Positions 16,417 through 26,022 of a stretch of 64,000 nucleotides of DNA are shown here, in pieces. Below the pieces are notes generated by a model that saw only the letters and a list, made by a program, of their open reading frames with translations, was not told where the DNA came from and did no database searches. This stretch comes from Ruegeria lacuscaerulensis (GTDB lineage Bacteria > Pseudomonadota > Alphaproteobacteria > Rhodobacterales > Rhodobacteraceae). The stretch covers positions 62,001 through 126,000 of the forward strand of contig NZ_WPZL01000005.1 of assembly GCF_013031245.1 (NCBI RefSeq), given 5' to 3'. The stretch's first letter is position 1. Each line of letters opens with the position of its first letter. A program made the translations under genes and the position numbers.

Positions 16417-17208
16417 TCAGACGGAATGCGCGCCGTCAGCCAGTGTTTTGACAAAGTCCAGAACCTCGGCGACGGGTTTGCCCGCAGCGATCTGGCTGAC
16501 AATGGCCGAGCCGACAACGGCGCCATCTGCGACACTGGCGATGGCTTTGGATTTTTCAGGCGTGTTGATGCCAAAGCCCACGATCACGGGCAGGTCCGTT
16601 GCAGATTTGATCCTGGCTACTTCGGGGCCGACATTCGTTGCCTGCGCTTCGGCGGCACCCGTGATACCAGTGATTGAAACGTAGTAGACAAAGCCTGATG
16701 TGTTTTGCAGGACGCGTGGCAGGCGTTTGTCGTCCGTGGTGGGTGTCGCAAGGCGGATGAAGTTCAAACCGGCCGCCTGCGCTGGCAGGCACAGTTCTTC
16801 GTCTTCTTCGGGGGGTAGATCAACCACGATCAGGCCGTCGATACCGGCGTCCTTCGCATCCGTCAGGAACGTATCGACGCCGCGGTTATAGATCGGATTG
16901 TAATATCCCATCAGAACAATCGGGGTGGTATCGTCTGTTTCCCGAAAGGCACGAGCCAGATCCAGTGTCCGCTGCAGGGTCATACCGCCATCCAGCGCCC
17001 GTTGCCCGGCGGCCTGGATTGTGGGGCCATCTGCCATCGGGTCGGTGAAAGGAAGACCCAGTTCAATCACGTCGACTCCTGCCCCGGGCAGGCCCTTTAC
17101 AACCTCGAGCGAGGTGTCGAAGTCGGGATCTCCGGCCATGATATAGGCGACAAAGGCCTTTTTCCCTTCGGCTTTCAGAGCGGCGAACTTGGCATCGATA
17201 CGGGTCAT
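16417..17208 (-). CDS. trpA: Tryptophan synthase alpha chain
   Basis: TrpA cleaves indole-3-glycerol phosphate to indole, which is channelled to TrpB. The 263-residue protein shows [29 protein letters not shown] with catalytic Glu and Asp, [37 protein letters not shown] and [11 protein letters not shown] 17208 has AAGGA at good spacing and begins [11 protein letters not shown]; an upstream in-frame start adds only five residues. It is encoded alone, 6.5 kb from trpB. Confidence 0.96.
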   Translation of the reverse strand: MTRIDAKFAALKAEGKKAFVAYIMAGDPDFDTSLEVVKGLPGAGVDVIELGLPFTDPMADGPTIQAAGQRALDGGMTLQRTLDLARAFRETDDTTPIVLMGYYNPIYNRGVDTFLTDAKDAGIDGLIVVDLPPEEDEELCLPAQAAGLNFIRLATPTTDDKRLPRVLQNTSGFVYYVSITGITGAAEAQATNVGPEVARIKSATDLPVIVGFGINTPEKSKAIASVADGAVVGSAIVSQIAAGKPVAEVLDFVKTLADGAHSV

Positions 17209-17287
17209 CTGCAGTCCTTGCATTCAGGTTTGGACCTGATGTGCAGAAACTTTGCGTGAAAATCAATCCCGGTCCTGCCTCATCGCT

Positions 17288-17773
17288 TCAGAACGCGTAG
17301 TGATACCTCAGCAGTGCCGAGTTGACGCCCGGGTTGTCGTCCTGCGTGCTGGCGTTGGATTTGTGGGTAATCGCCAGAGACACTTTATTGCCGCTGTCCA
17401 GCGTGTACCCGACGCCCAGCAGAGTGCGGATCTGAAAATCCCCGCCAAGATCGTTGCGGTCTTCGCCGTCTGAGAAGTACCCGGGCATGACGCTGCCTTC
17501 AAAGAACCACCGGTCGGCAAATTCGTAAATTCCGATCAGGCCGATGCCGATATGAATGTCACTTGCGGTATCCACGGTCAGGGCGCCACCCCAGGTGGCC
17601 GAAAAGCGTGTAGCCTCGTGAAAATGTCGGTGCTGGTACTCGAGCGAGAACACGGCCTCGTCCTCAGAGTCGCTGTCGGAATAGTCCGAATATCCGGCGC
17701 CAAAAACAAGGGATTGGGCTTGCGCGGCCGGGGCGGCCAACAGCAGCGCAAGAGGTACAATAAAGTGCTTCAT
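17288..17773 (-). CDS. PagL-like lipid A 3-O-deacylase (acyloxyacyl hydrolase) outer-membrane protein
   Basis: This 161-residue protein has a signal peptide ending near residue 19 (AQAQ). It then runs as alternating amphipathic strands of an eight-stranded beta-barrel and ends in Phe (RYHYAF), the usual outer-membrane signature. The segment LAITHKSNAS near residues 134-142 contains the H-x-S pair (His137, Ser139) of the PagL catalytic site. PagL removes the 3-linked acyl chain of lipid A and so reshapes the outer leaflet. The assignment rests on this motif, the length and the barrel pattern. Single gene. Confidence 0.8.
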   Translation of the reverse strand: MKHFIVPLALLLAAPAAQAQSLVFGAGYSDYSDSDSEDEAVFSLEYQHRHFHEATRFSATWGGALTVDTASDIHIGIGLIGIYEFADRWFFEGSVMPGYFSDGEDRNDLGGDFQIRTLLGVGYTLDSGNKVSLAITHKSNASTQDDNPGVNSALLRYHYAF

Positions 17774-17971
17774 GTCTGGTATTCACTTTTTGTTTGTTCG
17801 CAACGTCCTACGTGGTGAGCTTAGTGTGCCGAATTCAATCCGGGCAAGCTCACGGTTGCCGAACATTTTCGTGATGTTGCAAATCGGACTTGTGGACCTG
17901 CCTGCAGTCTGGCTTGCGCATTGACCCGGACCTGCATAGAAGCACCCCTCGAATGGCATCAGGAGACCGTC

Positions 17972-19069
17972 ATGGGCTTTAAAATGGGAATCGTGGGTTT
18001 GCCGAATGTGGGCAAGTCGACCCTCTTCAATGCGCTGACCAAGACCGCAGCTGCGCAGGCGGCGAATTTCCCGTTCTGCACGATTGAACCCAATGTGGGG
18101 GATGTCGCGGTGCCTGATGACCGGCTGGACAAACTGGCGGCAATCGCCAGTTCGAAACAGATCATACCGACGCGGATGACCTTTGTGGACATCGCCGGTC
18201 TGGTAAAAGGGGCCTCTAAGGGCGAGGGGCTGGGCAACCAGTTTCTGGCCAACATCCGCGAAACTGATGCCATCGCCCATGTGCTGCGCTGTTTCGAAGA
18301 TGGCGATGTGACCCATGTGGATGGCCGCGTCGACCCTGTTGCCGATGCCGACACGATCGAGACCGAGTTGATGCTGGCCGATCTGGAAAGCATCGAAAAA
18401 CGCCGCGCCAATTTGGTCCGCAAGCTGAAGGGCAACGACAAAGAGGCGCAGCAGCAGGATCGGCTGCTGGCCACCGCGCAAGCGATGCTGGAAAACGGCA
18501 AGCCTGCGCGTCTGGTTGAAGTGTCAGACGAAGACGCCAAAGCCTGGAAGATGCTGCAACTGCTGACGACCAAACCCGTGCTTTACGTCTGCAACGTATC
18601 TGAAGAAGAGGCGGCAGCGGGCAACGAATACTCGGCCAAGGTCGCCGAGATGGCCGCCGCTCAGGGCAACGCCCACGTCATCATCAGCGCCAAGATCGAA
18701 GAAGAGATCAGCCTGCTGGAAGACGACGAGGCACAGATGTTCCTTGAAGAGATGGGGCTGGAAGAGCCCGGCCTCGACCGTCTGATCCGCGCTGGCTATG
18801 ACCTGCTCAAGCTGGAAACCTATTTCACCGTCGGCCCGAAAGAGGCCCGCGCTTGGACCATCCGTACCGGCACAGCCGCGCCGCAGGCCGCTGGCGTCAT
18901 TCATGGCGACTTCGAAAAGGGCTTCATCCGCGCCGAGACCATCGCCTACGACGATTTCATCGCAGCCAATGGTGAGCAGGGCGCGAAGGAAGCCGGCAAA
19001 ATGCGGGCCGAGGGCAAGGGCTACGTCGTCAAAGATGGCGATGTGCTGCATTTCCTGTTCAACACCTGA
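17972..19069 (+). CDS. ychF: Redox-regulated ATPase / translation-associated GTPase YchF
   Basis: YchF (EngD/Ola1) is an Obg-family P-loop NTPase that prefers ATP and associates with ribosomes. The 365-residue protein has G1 GLPNVGKST (about residues 8-16), the switch region with [32 protein letters not shown] (G3), a coiled-coil insertion (about 120-200), and the C-terminal TGS domain (FFTVG-like [29 protein letters not shown]). Start chosen at ATG 17972 with AGGAGA upstream; the 17 residues upstream are not part of the family. Confidence 0.97.
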   Translation: MGFKMGIVGLPNVGKSTLFNALTKTAAAQAANFPFCTIEPNVGDVAVPDDRLDKLAAIASSKQIIPTRMTFVDIAGLVKGASKGEGLGNQFLANIRETDAIAHVLRCFEDGDVTHVDGRVDPVADADTIETELMLADLESIEKRRANLVRKLKGNDKEAQQQDRLLATAQAMLENGKPARLVEVSDEDAKAWKMLQLLTTKPVLYVCNVSEEEAAAGNEYSAKVAEMAAAQGNAHVIISAKIEEEISLLEDDEAQMFLEEMGLEEPGLDRLIRAGYDLLKLETYFTVGPKEARAWTIRTGTAAPQAAGVIHGDFEKGFIRAETIAYDDFIAANGEQGAKEAGKMRAEGKGYVVKDGDVLHFLFNT

Positions 19070-19134
19070 TCGTTTGGGGCTTTTCCTTACGTTGGATGAG
19101 GTTATTCTGCCTCATCCACAGCCCTGAGGCCCAA

Positions 19135-20016
19135 GTGATCGAAATCCGCGACCTGCAATTGCTCAGCGCTTTGGCGCGGCACCGTCACTTTGCCAAGGCG
19201 GCCGAAGAGTGCGGCATTTCCCAGCCCGCATTCTCGATGCGCATCCGCAATCTTGAGGACCGGATGGGTGTCTCCATCGTCCGCCGTGCCAACCGGTTTC
19301 AGGGGCTGACCGAAGAGGGCGAGATGATCGTGCGTCGAGCACGGCGTATTCTTGACGATGCCAAAGCTTTGGAACAGCAGGTGCTGGCTGCACGGGGCGA
19401 GATCACCGGCACCTTGATTTTGGGCGTTATCCCGACGGCAATTGCCTTTACAGGGCGGCTGATCAAGCGCCTGCAGCAGGCCCATCCGCGCATCCTGACA
19501 CGTATCGAAACCATGTCCGCCTCGGCCATTCAGCATCGCCTGGATGAGGGCAGTCTGGACGCAGGTATCACCTATGGCGACAGCATCGGCACCGATTTGC
19601 GGCAAGTGCAACCTCTGTACGAAGAAACCTATGTGCTGCTGGTGCCATCCCATATGACCGAAGAAACTGGCCCAATCCCCTGGGCACGTGTGGCTGAATT
19701 CCCGATCAGCTTGCTGGAGCCGCAGATGCAGAACCGGCGCATTCTCGACCGGATTTTCGCCGAACAGGGCCTGCACCCGCATGTGGTCGCGGAAACCAGC
19801 GGCTTCACCGCTTCGATGGTCATGGCACGCGAGGGACTTGCGGCCACTGTTGTCCCGCGTGTTCTGGTGCGGGCGTTGGGTGATCTCAGGGGGACGAAGG
19901 TATTGCCATTGGTCGATCCCGTTGTAAGTAAACCAATTTGCCTGGCCACCCTGACTCGCGACCCCGAATTGCCAACGGTCGAGGCATTACGTGCCGTTGT
20001 GACGTCTTTACGGTGA
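19135..20016 (+). CDS. LysR-family transcriptional regulator, probable regulator of the formate dehydrogenase operon
   Basis: This protein of about 293 residues has an N-terminal winged helix-turn-helix (IRDLQLLSALARHRHFAKAAEECGISQPAFSMRIRNLE) and a LysR substrate domain (GTLILGVIPTAIAFTGRLIKRL, ASAIQHRLDEGSLDAGITYG, FTASMVMAREGLAATVVPRVL). I prefer the GTG start at 19135 (GAGG upstream, MIEIRDLQLL); an ATG at 19096 is in frame but has no SD and adds unrelated residues. It reads in the same direction as the formate dehydrogenase genes 85 bases downstream. Repeats resembling operator sites lie in that gap, so control of the operon, perhaps in response to formate or a C1 signal, is a fair inference. 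Confidence 0.85.
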   Translation: MIEIRDLQLLSALARHRHFAKAAEECGISQPAFSMRIRNLEDRMGVSIVRRANRFQGLTEEGEMIVRRARRILDDAKALEQQVLAARGEITGTLILGVIPTAIAFTGRLIKRLQQAHPRILTRIETMSASAIQHRLDEGSLDAGITYGDSIGTDLRQVQPLYEETYVLLVPSHMTEETGPIPWARVAEFPISLLEPQMQNRRILDRIFAEQGLHPHVVAETSGFTASMVMAREGLAATVVPRVLVRALGDLRGTKVLPLVDPVVSKPICLATLTRDPELPTVEALRAVVTSLR

Positions 20017-20027
20017 TAAGTTGTCGT

Positions 20028-20063
20028 TATCGTGCGATTGCGATATGCGATTTGACGATATGC
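20028..20063 (+). promoter_or_regulatory. Repeated CGATA elements upstream of the formate dehydrogenase operon
   Basis: TATCG (20028-20032) and CGATA (20041-20045) are inverted around 8 bases. CGATATGC occurs twice as a direct repeat at 20041-20048 and 20056-20063, 15 bases apart. The spacing is consistent with a LysR-type activator binding site, and the divergent family member is next door. Confidence 0.45.
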
Positions 20064-20101
20064 TATTCTGATGAGACACGGAGCCTCAATCGGAGGGCAT
20101 C

Positions 20102-21805
20102 ATGGCACCATTAGATACCAAGCCATCAGGCGCACCCAAGGGCGTCTGGAAGTCAGGTAAAGGCAAAGGGCGGCACACGCCCAAAGGCCGTCAGTTCACG
20201 GATGAGGCGCAGGCCGAAATTGCGCGTCTGCTGGGCGATCGTCCGCGCCGCCGCGATCTGTTGATCGAATTTCTGCATTTGATTCAGGACGAACACGGCC
20301 ATATCAGCGCCGACCACATCGCCGCCTTGGCTGTTGAGATGCGGATCGGGCAGGCCGAAATCTATGAAACCGCGACCTTCTATGCCCATTTTGATGTGGT
20401 GAAAGAAGGCGAGACGCCACCGCCCGCGCTGACGATCCGTGTCTGTGATTCCCTGTCCTGCGAAATGGCTGGTGCCCAGCAATTGCAGAAAGCCTTGGAA
20501 GATGGCCTGGACCCGGTCGAGGTCCGCGTTGTCCGCGCGCCTTGCATGGGCCGTTGCGACACGGCTCCGGTGCTGGAGATCGGTCACAACCATATCGACA
20601 ATGCGACTCCGGAAAAGGTTCAGGCCGCCATCGCGGCGGGTGACACGCATGCCCACCTGCCCGACTATGAGACCTATGCTTCCTATGTCGAAAACGGTGG
20701 CTACACCAAACTGATGGAACTGCGCGACGGTGGCGACTGGGAGAAGGTGCAGGAAGACGTTCTGGCCTCGGGCCTACGCGGTCTGGGCGGCGCTGGCTTC
20801 CCGTCTGGCAAGAAATGGGGCTTTGTTCGTATGAACGAGGGGCCGCGCTATCTTGCCGTAAATGGCGACGAGGGCGAACCCGGCACGTTCAAGGACCGCT
20901 ATTACCTTGAACGCGCGCCGCATGTCTTTTTGGAAGGTATGCTAATCGCCGCATGGGCGGTCGAGGCGGAAACCTGCTTCATCTACATGCGTGATGAATA
21001 CCCGGCGGTTCTGGAAATTCTCCGTCGTGAGATTGCCGCGCTGGAAACCGCGGGGATCGTTGAACCCGGCTATATCGACCTGCGCCGGGGTGCTGGTGCG
21101 TATATCTGCGGTGAAGAATCCGCGATGATCGAGTCGATCGAGGGCAAGAAGGGCCTGCCGCGTCACCGTCCTCCGTTCGTGGCGCAGGTTGGGGTCTTTA
21201 ACCGTCCGACCTTGGTGCACAATGTCGAGACGCTGTATTGGGTCACTAAAGTCTGCCGCGAGGGGCCGGAGTGCCTCAACAGCACCGAGAAGAATGGCCG
21301 TAAAGGCCTGCGCAGTTACTCGGTCTCGGGCCGGGTTGCGAAGCCGGGCGTTTACCTGCTGCCCGCGGGATCGACCATTCTGGACGTGATCGATGCGGCT
21401 GGTGGCATGGCCGAAGGCCAGACTTTCAAGGCGTATCAGCCGGGTGGCCCGTCTTCGGGTCTGCTGCCTGCGTCGTTGGACGACATCCCACTGGATTTCG
21501 ACACGCTGCAACCGCATGGTACCTTCATCGGTTCCGCCGCCGTGGTGGTTCTGTCCGATCAGGATACCGCCCGCGATGCAGCGCTGAACATGCTGCGGTT
21601 CTTCGAAGATGAAAGCTGTGGCCAGTGCACACCCTGCCGCGCGGGCTGCGAAAAGGCCGTGAAGCTGATGCAGGCCGACAAGTGGGATCAGGACCTGCTG
21701 GAAGATTTGTGTCAGGTCATGGGCGATGCTTCGATCTGCGGTCTGGGGCAGGCGGCCCCGAACCCGATCCGTCTGGTCATGAAACACTTCGCTGACGAAA
21801 TTTGA
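20102..21805 (+). CDS. NAD-dependent formate dehydrogenase, fused gamma-beta (NuoE-NuoF-like) subunit
   Basis: This 567-residue subunit carries the NADH-side of a soluble, metal-dependent formate dehydrogenase. The N-terminal third is NuoE-like, with [2Fe-2S] ligands in CDSLSCEMAG and APCMGRCDTAP. The rest is NuoF-like: the nucleotide loop GLGGAGFPSGKKW, NGDEGEPGTFKDR for FMN, GAGAYICGEESAMIESIEG, and [4Fe-4S] ligands in ESCGQCTPCRAGC plus a late Cys in DASICGLGQ. The fusion and length match Fdh1B of Methylorubrum (tungsten formate dehydrogenase 1) as I recall it. GGAGG precedes the ATG. The catalytic subunit starts 11 bases after the stop. Electrons from formate pass through this subunit to NAD+. 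Confidence 0.93.
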   Translation: MAPLDTKPSGAPKGVWKSGKGKGRHTPKGRQFTDEAQAEIARLLGDRPRRRDLLIEFLHLIQDEHGHISADHIAALAVEMRIGQAEIYETATFYAHFDVVKEGETPPPALTIRVCDSLSCEMAGAQQLQKALEDGLDPVEVRVVRAPCMGRCDTAPVLEIGHNHIDNATPEKVQAAIAAGDTHAHLPDYETYASYVENGGYTKLMELRDGGDWEKVQEDVLASGLRGLGGAGFPSGKKWGFVRMNEGPRYLAVNGDEGEPGTFKDRYYLERAPHVFLEGMLIAAWAVEAETCFIYMRDEYPAVLEILRREIAALETAGIVEPGYIDLRRGAGAYICGEESAMIESIEGKKGLPRHRPPFVAQVGVFNRPTLVHNVETLYWVTKVCREGPECLNSTEKNGRKGLRSYSVSGRVAKPGVYLLPAGSTILDVIDAAGGMAEGQTFKAYQPGGPSSGLLPASLDDIPLDFDTLQPHGTFIGSAAVVVLSDQDTARDAALNMLRFFEDESCGQCTPCRAGCEKAVKLMQADKWDQDLLEDLCQVMGDASICGLGQAAPNPIRLVMKHFADEI

Positions 21806-21816
21806 GGGAGACAGCC

Positions 21817-24600
21817 ATGCTTGATGCAAGCCCAACCAAGACCGTCACCTTCAACCTGAACGGCAATGACGTCACTGTGCCCGAGGGCACAACGATCTGG
21901 GACGCGGCCAATGGCCAAGGCCTTATCATTCCACACCTGTGCCACAAGCCGCAGCCAGGCTATCGCCCGGACGGCAACTGCCGCGCCTGTATGGTCGAGG
22001 TGGAAGGCGAACGCACTCTGGTCGCCTCCTGCGTCCGTCCGGCAGCGGAAGGAATGGTAGTCAAAACCGACACCGACCGGGCCGAGAGGTCGCGTGCGAT
22101 GGTGATGGAGTTGCTGGTCGCCGACCAGCCCGAAGAAGCGCATGACGTTTCGAGCCACTTCTGGGACATGGCCAAACTGACCGAAGTCAGCGACAGCCGC
22201 TTTCCGGCGAAAGAGGCCGAGAAAATCCCGCTTCTGGATGACAGCCACGTTGCGATGCGCGTCAATCTGGACGCCTGCATCAACTGTAACCTCTGCGTCC
22301 GCGCCTGCCGCGAAGTTCAGGTCAATGACGTGATCGGCATGGCCGGTCGTGGCCACACTTCACAGGTGGTGTTCGACCAGAACGACCCGATGGGCGCGTC
22401 GACCTGTGTGGCCTGTGGCGAATGCGTTCAGGCCTGCCCGACTGGTGCGCTGATGCCGGCCACTGTATTGGACGACCAACAAAAGGGCGACAGCAAGGAT
22501 TACGACTCGGAAACCGAAAGCGTCTGCCCGTTCTGCGGTGTTGGCTGCAAGGTCTCGCTGAAGGTCAAAGACGGCAAGGTCAAATATGTCGAGGGCATCA
22601 ACGGCCCCGCCAACGAAGGCCGTCTGTGCGTCAAAGGCCGGTTTGGGTTCGATTACATCCACCACCCGCACCGCCTGACCAAGCCGCTGATCCGGCGCGA
22701 GGATGCCCCGGCGAAGGGGTTGAACGTCGATCCGGGCAATCTGGACACCCATTTCCGCGAAGCGACCTGGGAAGAGGCGATGGACCTCGCTGCCACCAAG
22801 CTGAAGGCGCTGCGCGACGAAGATCCGCGTAATGTCGCGGGCTTTGGCTCGGCCAAGTGCACCAATGAAGAGGCGTACCTGTTCCAGAAGTTCATCCGTC
22901 AGGGGTTCAAGCACAACAACGTCGACCACTGCACGCGTCTTTGCCACGCCTCATCAGTGGCGGCACTGATCGAAAACGTGGGCTCGGGCGCTGTGACCGC
23001 GACCTTCAACGAGATCGAAAACGCGGATGTGGCGATTATCATCGGCTCGAACCCGATCGAAAACCACCCGGTTGCGGCAACCTACTTCAAGCAGTTCACC
23101 AAGCGTGGCGGCAAGCTGATCGTAATGGATCCACGCGGCGTCGGCATGCGCAAATTCGCGACCGAGATGCTGCAGTTCCGTCCGGGCGCTGACGTCTCGA
23201 TGCTCAACGCGATCATGAACGTGATCGTCGAGGAAGAGCTCTATGACAGCCAGTACATCCACCGCTGGACCGAGAACTGGGAGGCCGAGAAAGAGCACCT
23301 GCGCCAGTTCACGCCCGAGGCGATGTCGGCGATCTGCGGCATCGAACCGGATCAACTGCGCCGCGTGGCCCGCATCTTTGCGCATGCCAAGGCCGGTTTG
23401 ATCTTCTGGGGTATGGGCGTCAGCCAGCATATCCACGGCACGGATAACTCGCGCTGCCTGATCTCGCTGGCTCTGATGACTGGCAACGTTGGTAAACCCG
23501 GCGCGGGTCTGCACCCGTTGCGTGGTCAGAACAACGTGCAGGGTGCGTCCGACGCAGGTCTGATCCCGATGTTCCTGCCGGATTATCAGACGGTGACGGA
23601 TGATGGCATCCGGGCCAAGTTCAACGAGGTCTGGAACTCGGACGATTTCTCGAACGAGAAGGGTTTGACTGTCACTGAAATTATCGACCAGATTTATGCG
23701 CGTAACATCAAAGGCATGTACATTCTGGGCGAAAATCCGGCCATGTCTGACCCCGATGTGAACCATGCCCGCGCGGCACTGGCCAAGCTGGACCTGATGA
23801 TCGTGCAGGATATCTTTCTGACCGAGACGGCGAACTATGCCGACATCATCCTGCCGGCCTCGGCGCTGTATGAAAAGAACGGAACGGTGTCGAACACCAA
23901 CCGTCAGGTACAGCGTGTGCGTCCGGCCGTGGCACCCCCGGGTGAGGCGCGCGAGGACTGGAAGATCACCGTCGAACTGGCGCAGCGGATCGGCTTGAAC
24001 TGGGATTACACAGACGTGTCTCAGGTCTTTGCCGAGATGAAGTTGACCATGGCGTCGCTCAACAATATCACATGGGAACGGCTGGAGACCGAGACGATTA
24101 CCTACCCATCGCTGAGCGAGACCGATCCGGGGCAGGCAATCGTGTTCGGTGACGGCTTCCCGCGTGCGGACGGTAAAGCCAGATTCACTCCGGCCAGTGT
24201 CATTCCGCCGGATGAGGCCCCGGATGAAGAATACCCGATGATCGCCACCACGGGCCGCCAGCTGGAACATTGGCACACCGGGTCCATGACCCGCCGGTCC
24301 AACGTTCTCGACGCGGTAGAGCCCGAGGCGAACTGTTCGATGAACCCCCGGACGCTCAAGCTGATGGGGATCGAACCGGGCGAGACAGTCCGTCTGACCA
24401 CACGTCGCGGCACGATCGACATCATGGTACGGGCCGACCGGGCCATTGCCGAGGACATGGTGTTCATCCCGTTTGCCTACGTCGAGGCGGCGGCGAACAT
24501 CCTGACCAACTCGGCCGTCGACCCATATGGCAAAATCCCCGAGTTCAAGTTCTCGGCGATCCGGGTTGAAAAGATCGAAAACGCCGTCGCGGCGGAATAA
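21817..24600 (+). CDS. Formate dehydrogenase catalytic (alpha) subunit, Mo/W-bis-MGD
   Basis: This 927-residue protein oxidises formate to CO2. Domains in order: a [2Fe-2S] ferredoxin (HLCHKPQPGY, DGNCRACMVEVEG, SCVRPA); a NuoG-type His/Cys cluster region and two [4Fe-4S] motifs (DACINCNLCVRACREVQ and STCVACGECVQACP); then the molybdopterin oxidoreductase with its own [4Fe-4S] (CPFCGVGCK). The active-site stretch VDHCTRLCHASS has Cys376 as metal ligand next to His377, so this is a cysteine, not a selenocysteine, enzyme. The start ATG 21817 has GGGAG upstream; an ATG 15 bases earlier overlaps the previous gene. No fdhD or cofactor gene is linked. Roseobacters use such enzymes to gain NADH from C1 compounds. 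Confidence 0.95.
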   Translation: MLDASPTKTVTFNLNGNDVTVPEGTTIWDAANGQGLIIPHLCHKPQPGYRPDGNCRACMVEVEGERTLVASCVRPAAEGMVVKTDTDRAERSRAMVMELLVADQPEEAHDVSSHFWDMAKLTEVSDSRFPAKEAEKIPLLDDSHVAMRVNLDACINCNLCVRACREVQVNDVIGMAGRGHTSQVVFDQNDPMGASTCVACGECVQACPTGALMPATVLDDQQKGDSKDYDSETESVCPFCGVGCKVSLKVKDGKVKYVEGINGPANEGRLCVKGRFGFDYIHHPHRLTKPLIRREDAPAKGLNVDPGNLDTHFREATWEEAMDLAATKLKALRDEDPRNVAGFGSAKCTNEEAYLFQKFIRQGFKHNNVDHCTRLCHASSVAALIENVGSGAVTATFNEIENADVAIIIGSNPIENHPVAATYFKQFTKRGGKLIVMDPRGVGMRKFATEMLQFRPGADVSMLNAIMNVIVEEELYDSQYIHRWTENWEAEKEHLRQFTPEAMSAICGIEPDQLRRVARIFAHAKAGLIFWGMGVSQHIHGTDNSRCLISLALMTGNVGKPGAGLHPLRGQNNVQGASDAGLIPMFLPDYQTVTDDGIRAKFNEVWNSDDFSNEKGLTVTEIIDQIYARNIKGMYILGENPAMSDPDVNHARAALAKLDLMIVQDIFLTETANYADIILPASALYEKNGTVSNTNRQVQRVRPAVAPPGEAREDWKITVELAQRIGLNWDYTDVSQVFAEMKLTMASLNNITWERLETETITYPSLSETDPGQAIVFGDGFPRADGKARFTPASVIPPDEAPDEEYPMIATTGRQLEHWHTGSMTRRSNVLDAVEPEANCSMNPRTLKLMGIEPGETVRLTTRRGTIDIMVRADRAIAEDMVFIPFAYVEAAANILTNSAVDPYGKIPEFKFSAIRVEKIENAVAAE

Positions 24601-24622
24601 AACCACCACTCACAAACTTTGG

Positions 24623-24649
24623 AAGGCGGCCTGTCGGGTCGCCTTTTTC
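24623..24649 (+). terminator. Intrinsic terminator after the formate dehydrogenase operon
   Basis: AAGGCG (24623-24628) pairs with CGCCTT (24640-24645), with extra inner pairs extending the stem, followed by TTTTTC. It lies 22 bases past the stop. Confidence 0.8.
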
Positions 24650-24711
24650 TTTCCTTGACAGCGGGTTACTTGCAGCCAACCCTGTCACCGTCATTGGTGG
24701 AGGAGTTGCAC

Positions 24712-25509
24712 ATGGCCCGCCGTTTCGTTGATCTGTCAGTCCCCTTGGAAACCGGGATCGTATCCGATCCGCCGATCATGCTGCCGGAAATCGAATATCT
24801 GACTCATGAACAGACCGCAGAACAGGTCATGTCATTCTTTCCCGGACTGAAAAAGGACGACTTGCCGGGCGGCGAGGGCTGGGCCATCGAACGCCTGCAG
24901 ATTGCAACCCATAACGGGACCCATCTGGATGCGCCCTACCACCATCACTCGACCATGAACAAAGGAGAGCGTGCGATCACCATCGACGAAGTTCCGTTGG
25001 AATGGTGCATGAACCCCGGTGTAAAACTGGATTTCCGCCACTTCGACGATGGCTATGTGGCCACCGCGGCCGATGTTGAGGCGGAACTGAAACGCATCGG
25101 TCATGACTTGCAGCCATTGGATATCGTGATAGTGAATACCTCGGCCGGAACCCAATACGGTCAGCCTGATTACCTGATGAAAGGTTGTGGCATGGGGCGC
25201 GAGGCGACCCTGTATCTGACCGAACGCGGCGTACGCGTGACCGGAACCGATGCCTGGAGCTGGGACGCGCCCTTTCCGTTGACCGCGCAGGAATATGCCG
25301 AAACGCAGGACCCCTCGATCATCTGGGAGGGGCATCGGGCCTCGATGGAGATCGGGTATTGCCATATCGAAAAGCTGACCAACCTCGAAGGGCTGCCGCC
25401 CACCGGGTTTGAAATCTCGTGTTTTCCGTACAAGATCAAAGGGGCGTCGGCGGGCTTTGTCCGTGCAGTAGCGATTTTTGAATATGAGGAAGGCGCGACC
25501 GATGAATGA
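24712..25509 (+). CDS. Cyclase family (kynurenine-formamidase-like) metal hydrolase
   Basis: This 265-residue protein belongs to the PF04199 cyclase/formamidase fold. The metal-binding signature H-x-G-T-H-x-D appears in ATHNGTHLDAPYHHH (about residues 62-76), and later TGTDAWSWDAPF and a C-terminal segment CFPYKIKGASAGFVRAVAIF match the family. Members hydrolyse amide or lactone bonds, such as N-formylkynurenine or barbiturate-type rings; the substrate here is not determined. GGAGGAG precedes ATG 24712. The last bases overlap the following thioesterase start, so the two act together or at least are co-translated. Confidence 0.87.
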   Translation: MARRFVDLSVPLETGIVSDPPIMLPEIEYLTHEQTAEQVMSFFPGLKKDDLPGGEGWAIERLQIATHNGTHLDAPYHHHSTMNKGERAITIDEVPLEWCMNPGVKLDFRHFDDGYVATAADVEAELKRIGHDLQPLDIVIVNTSAGTQYGQPDYLMKGCGMGREATLYLTERGVRVTGTDAWSWDAPFPLTAQEYAETQDPSIIWEGHRASMEIGYCHIEKLTNLEGLPPTGFEISCFPYKIKGASAGFVRAVAIFEYEEGATDE

Positions 25510-26014
25510 ACCTCTCAGCGGGCATGACGGCCCCTACGATGCGCCGGTCGAAATCCGTGGTTTCACGGTCTTGCCTGAATGGATCGACTATAACGGCCAT
25601 ATGAACGTGGGTTTTTATGGCGTGGTTTTTGATATGGCGTTGGAAAGGCTGATGGCCGACCACCTTGGGCTGGGCGAAGTGCAGGTCGACGCGCTGGGGC
25701 AGGGGCCCTATATCCTGCAATCCCACATGAGTTTTCTGCGCGAGGTCCAGCAGGATCAGCCGCTCTATTTCCGCTTCCGCATGTTGGACGCTGACCAAAA
25801 GCGCGGCCACTACTTCGCGCAGATGCTGTCCGAAGAAGACGACGCAGTTTGCGCCACCCAGGAAGCGCTGTTCATGAATGTCAGCCACACGACGGGGCGG
25901 TCAGTGTCTTATCCCGATTGGGCTGCCATGCGACTGGCCCAGATGGTCAGGGATCACGCAGGATTGGAAACTGCGCCGCAGGTCGGCCAATCAATCGGAA
26001 TCCGGCGGAAGTAA
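25502..26014 (+). CDS. Hotdog-fold thioesterase (4-hydroxybenzoyl-CoA thioesterase type)
   Basis: This 170-residue single hotdog domain shows the family active-site stretch PEWIDYNGHMNVGFYGVVFD (about residues 23-42), with the conserved Asp, Asn-Gly-His-Met-Asn, followed by SHMSFLREVQ and the strand YFAQMLSEEDDAVCATQEALFMNVSH. It probably hydrolyses a small acyl-CoA. It overlaps the cyclase gene by 8 bases. The closest relatives I recall are carnitine/betaine-pathway thioesterases, but no other gene of that pathway is linked, so the substrate stays open. Convergent with tamB. Confidence 0.85.
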   Translation: MNEPLSGHDGPYDAPVEIRGFTVLPEWIDYNGHMNVGFYGVVFDMALERLMADHLGLGEVQVDALGQGPYILQSHMSFLREVQQDQPLYFRFRMLDADQKRGHYFAQMLSEEDDAVCATQEALFMNVSHTTGRSVSYPDWAAMRLAQMVRDHAGLETAPQVGQSIGIRRK

Positions 26015-26022
26015 ATGGGCGT

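Noticed and set aside
22921..22950. Selenocysteine formate dehydrogenase
   Set aside because: The metal ligand codon is TGC (Cys376); no in-frame TGA occurs at this site, so no selenocysteine insertion is needed.
22954..24609. Minus-strand open frame of 551 codons opposite the formate dehydrogenase
   Set aside because: Shadow frame from high-GC codon bias; the plus strand has clear molybdopterin enzyme motifs.
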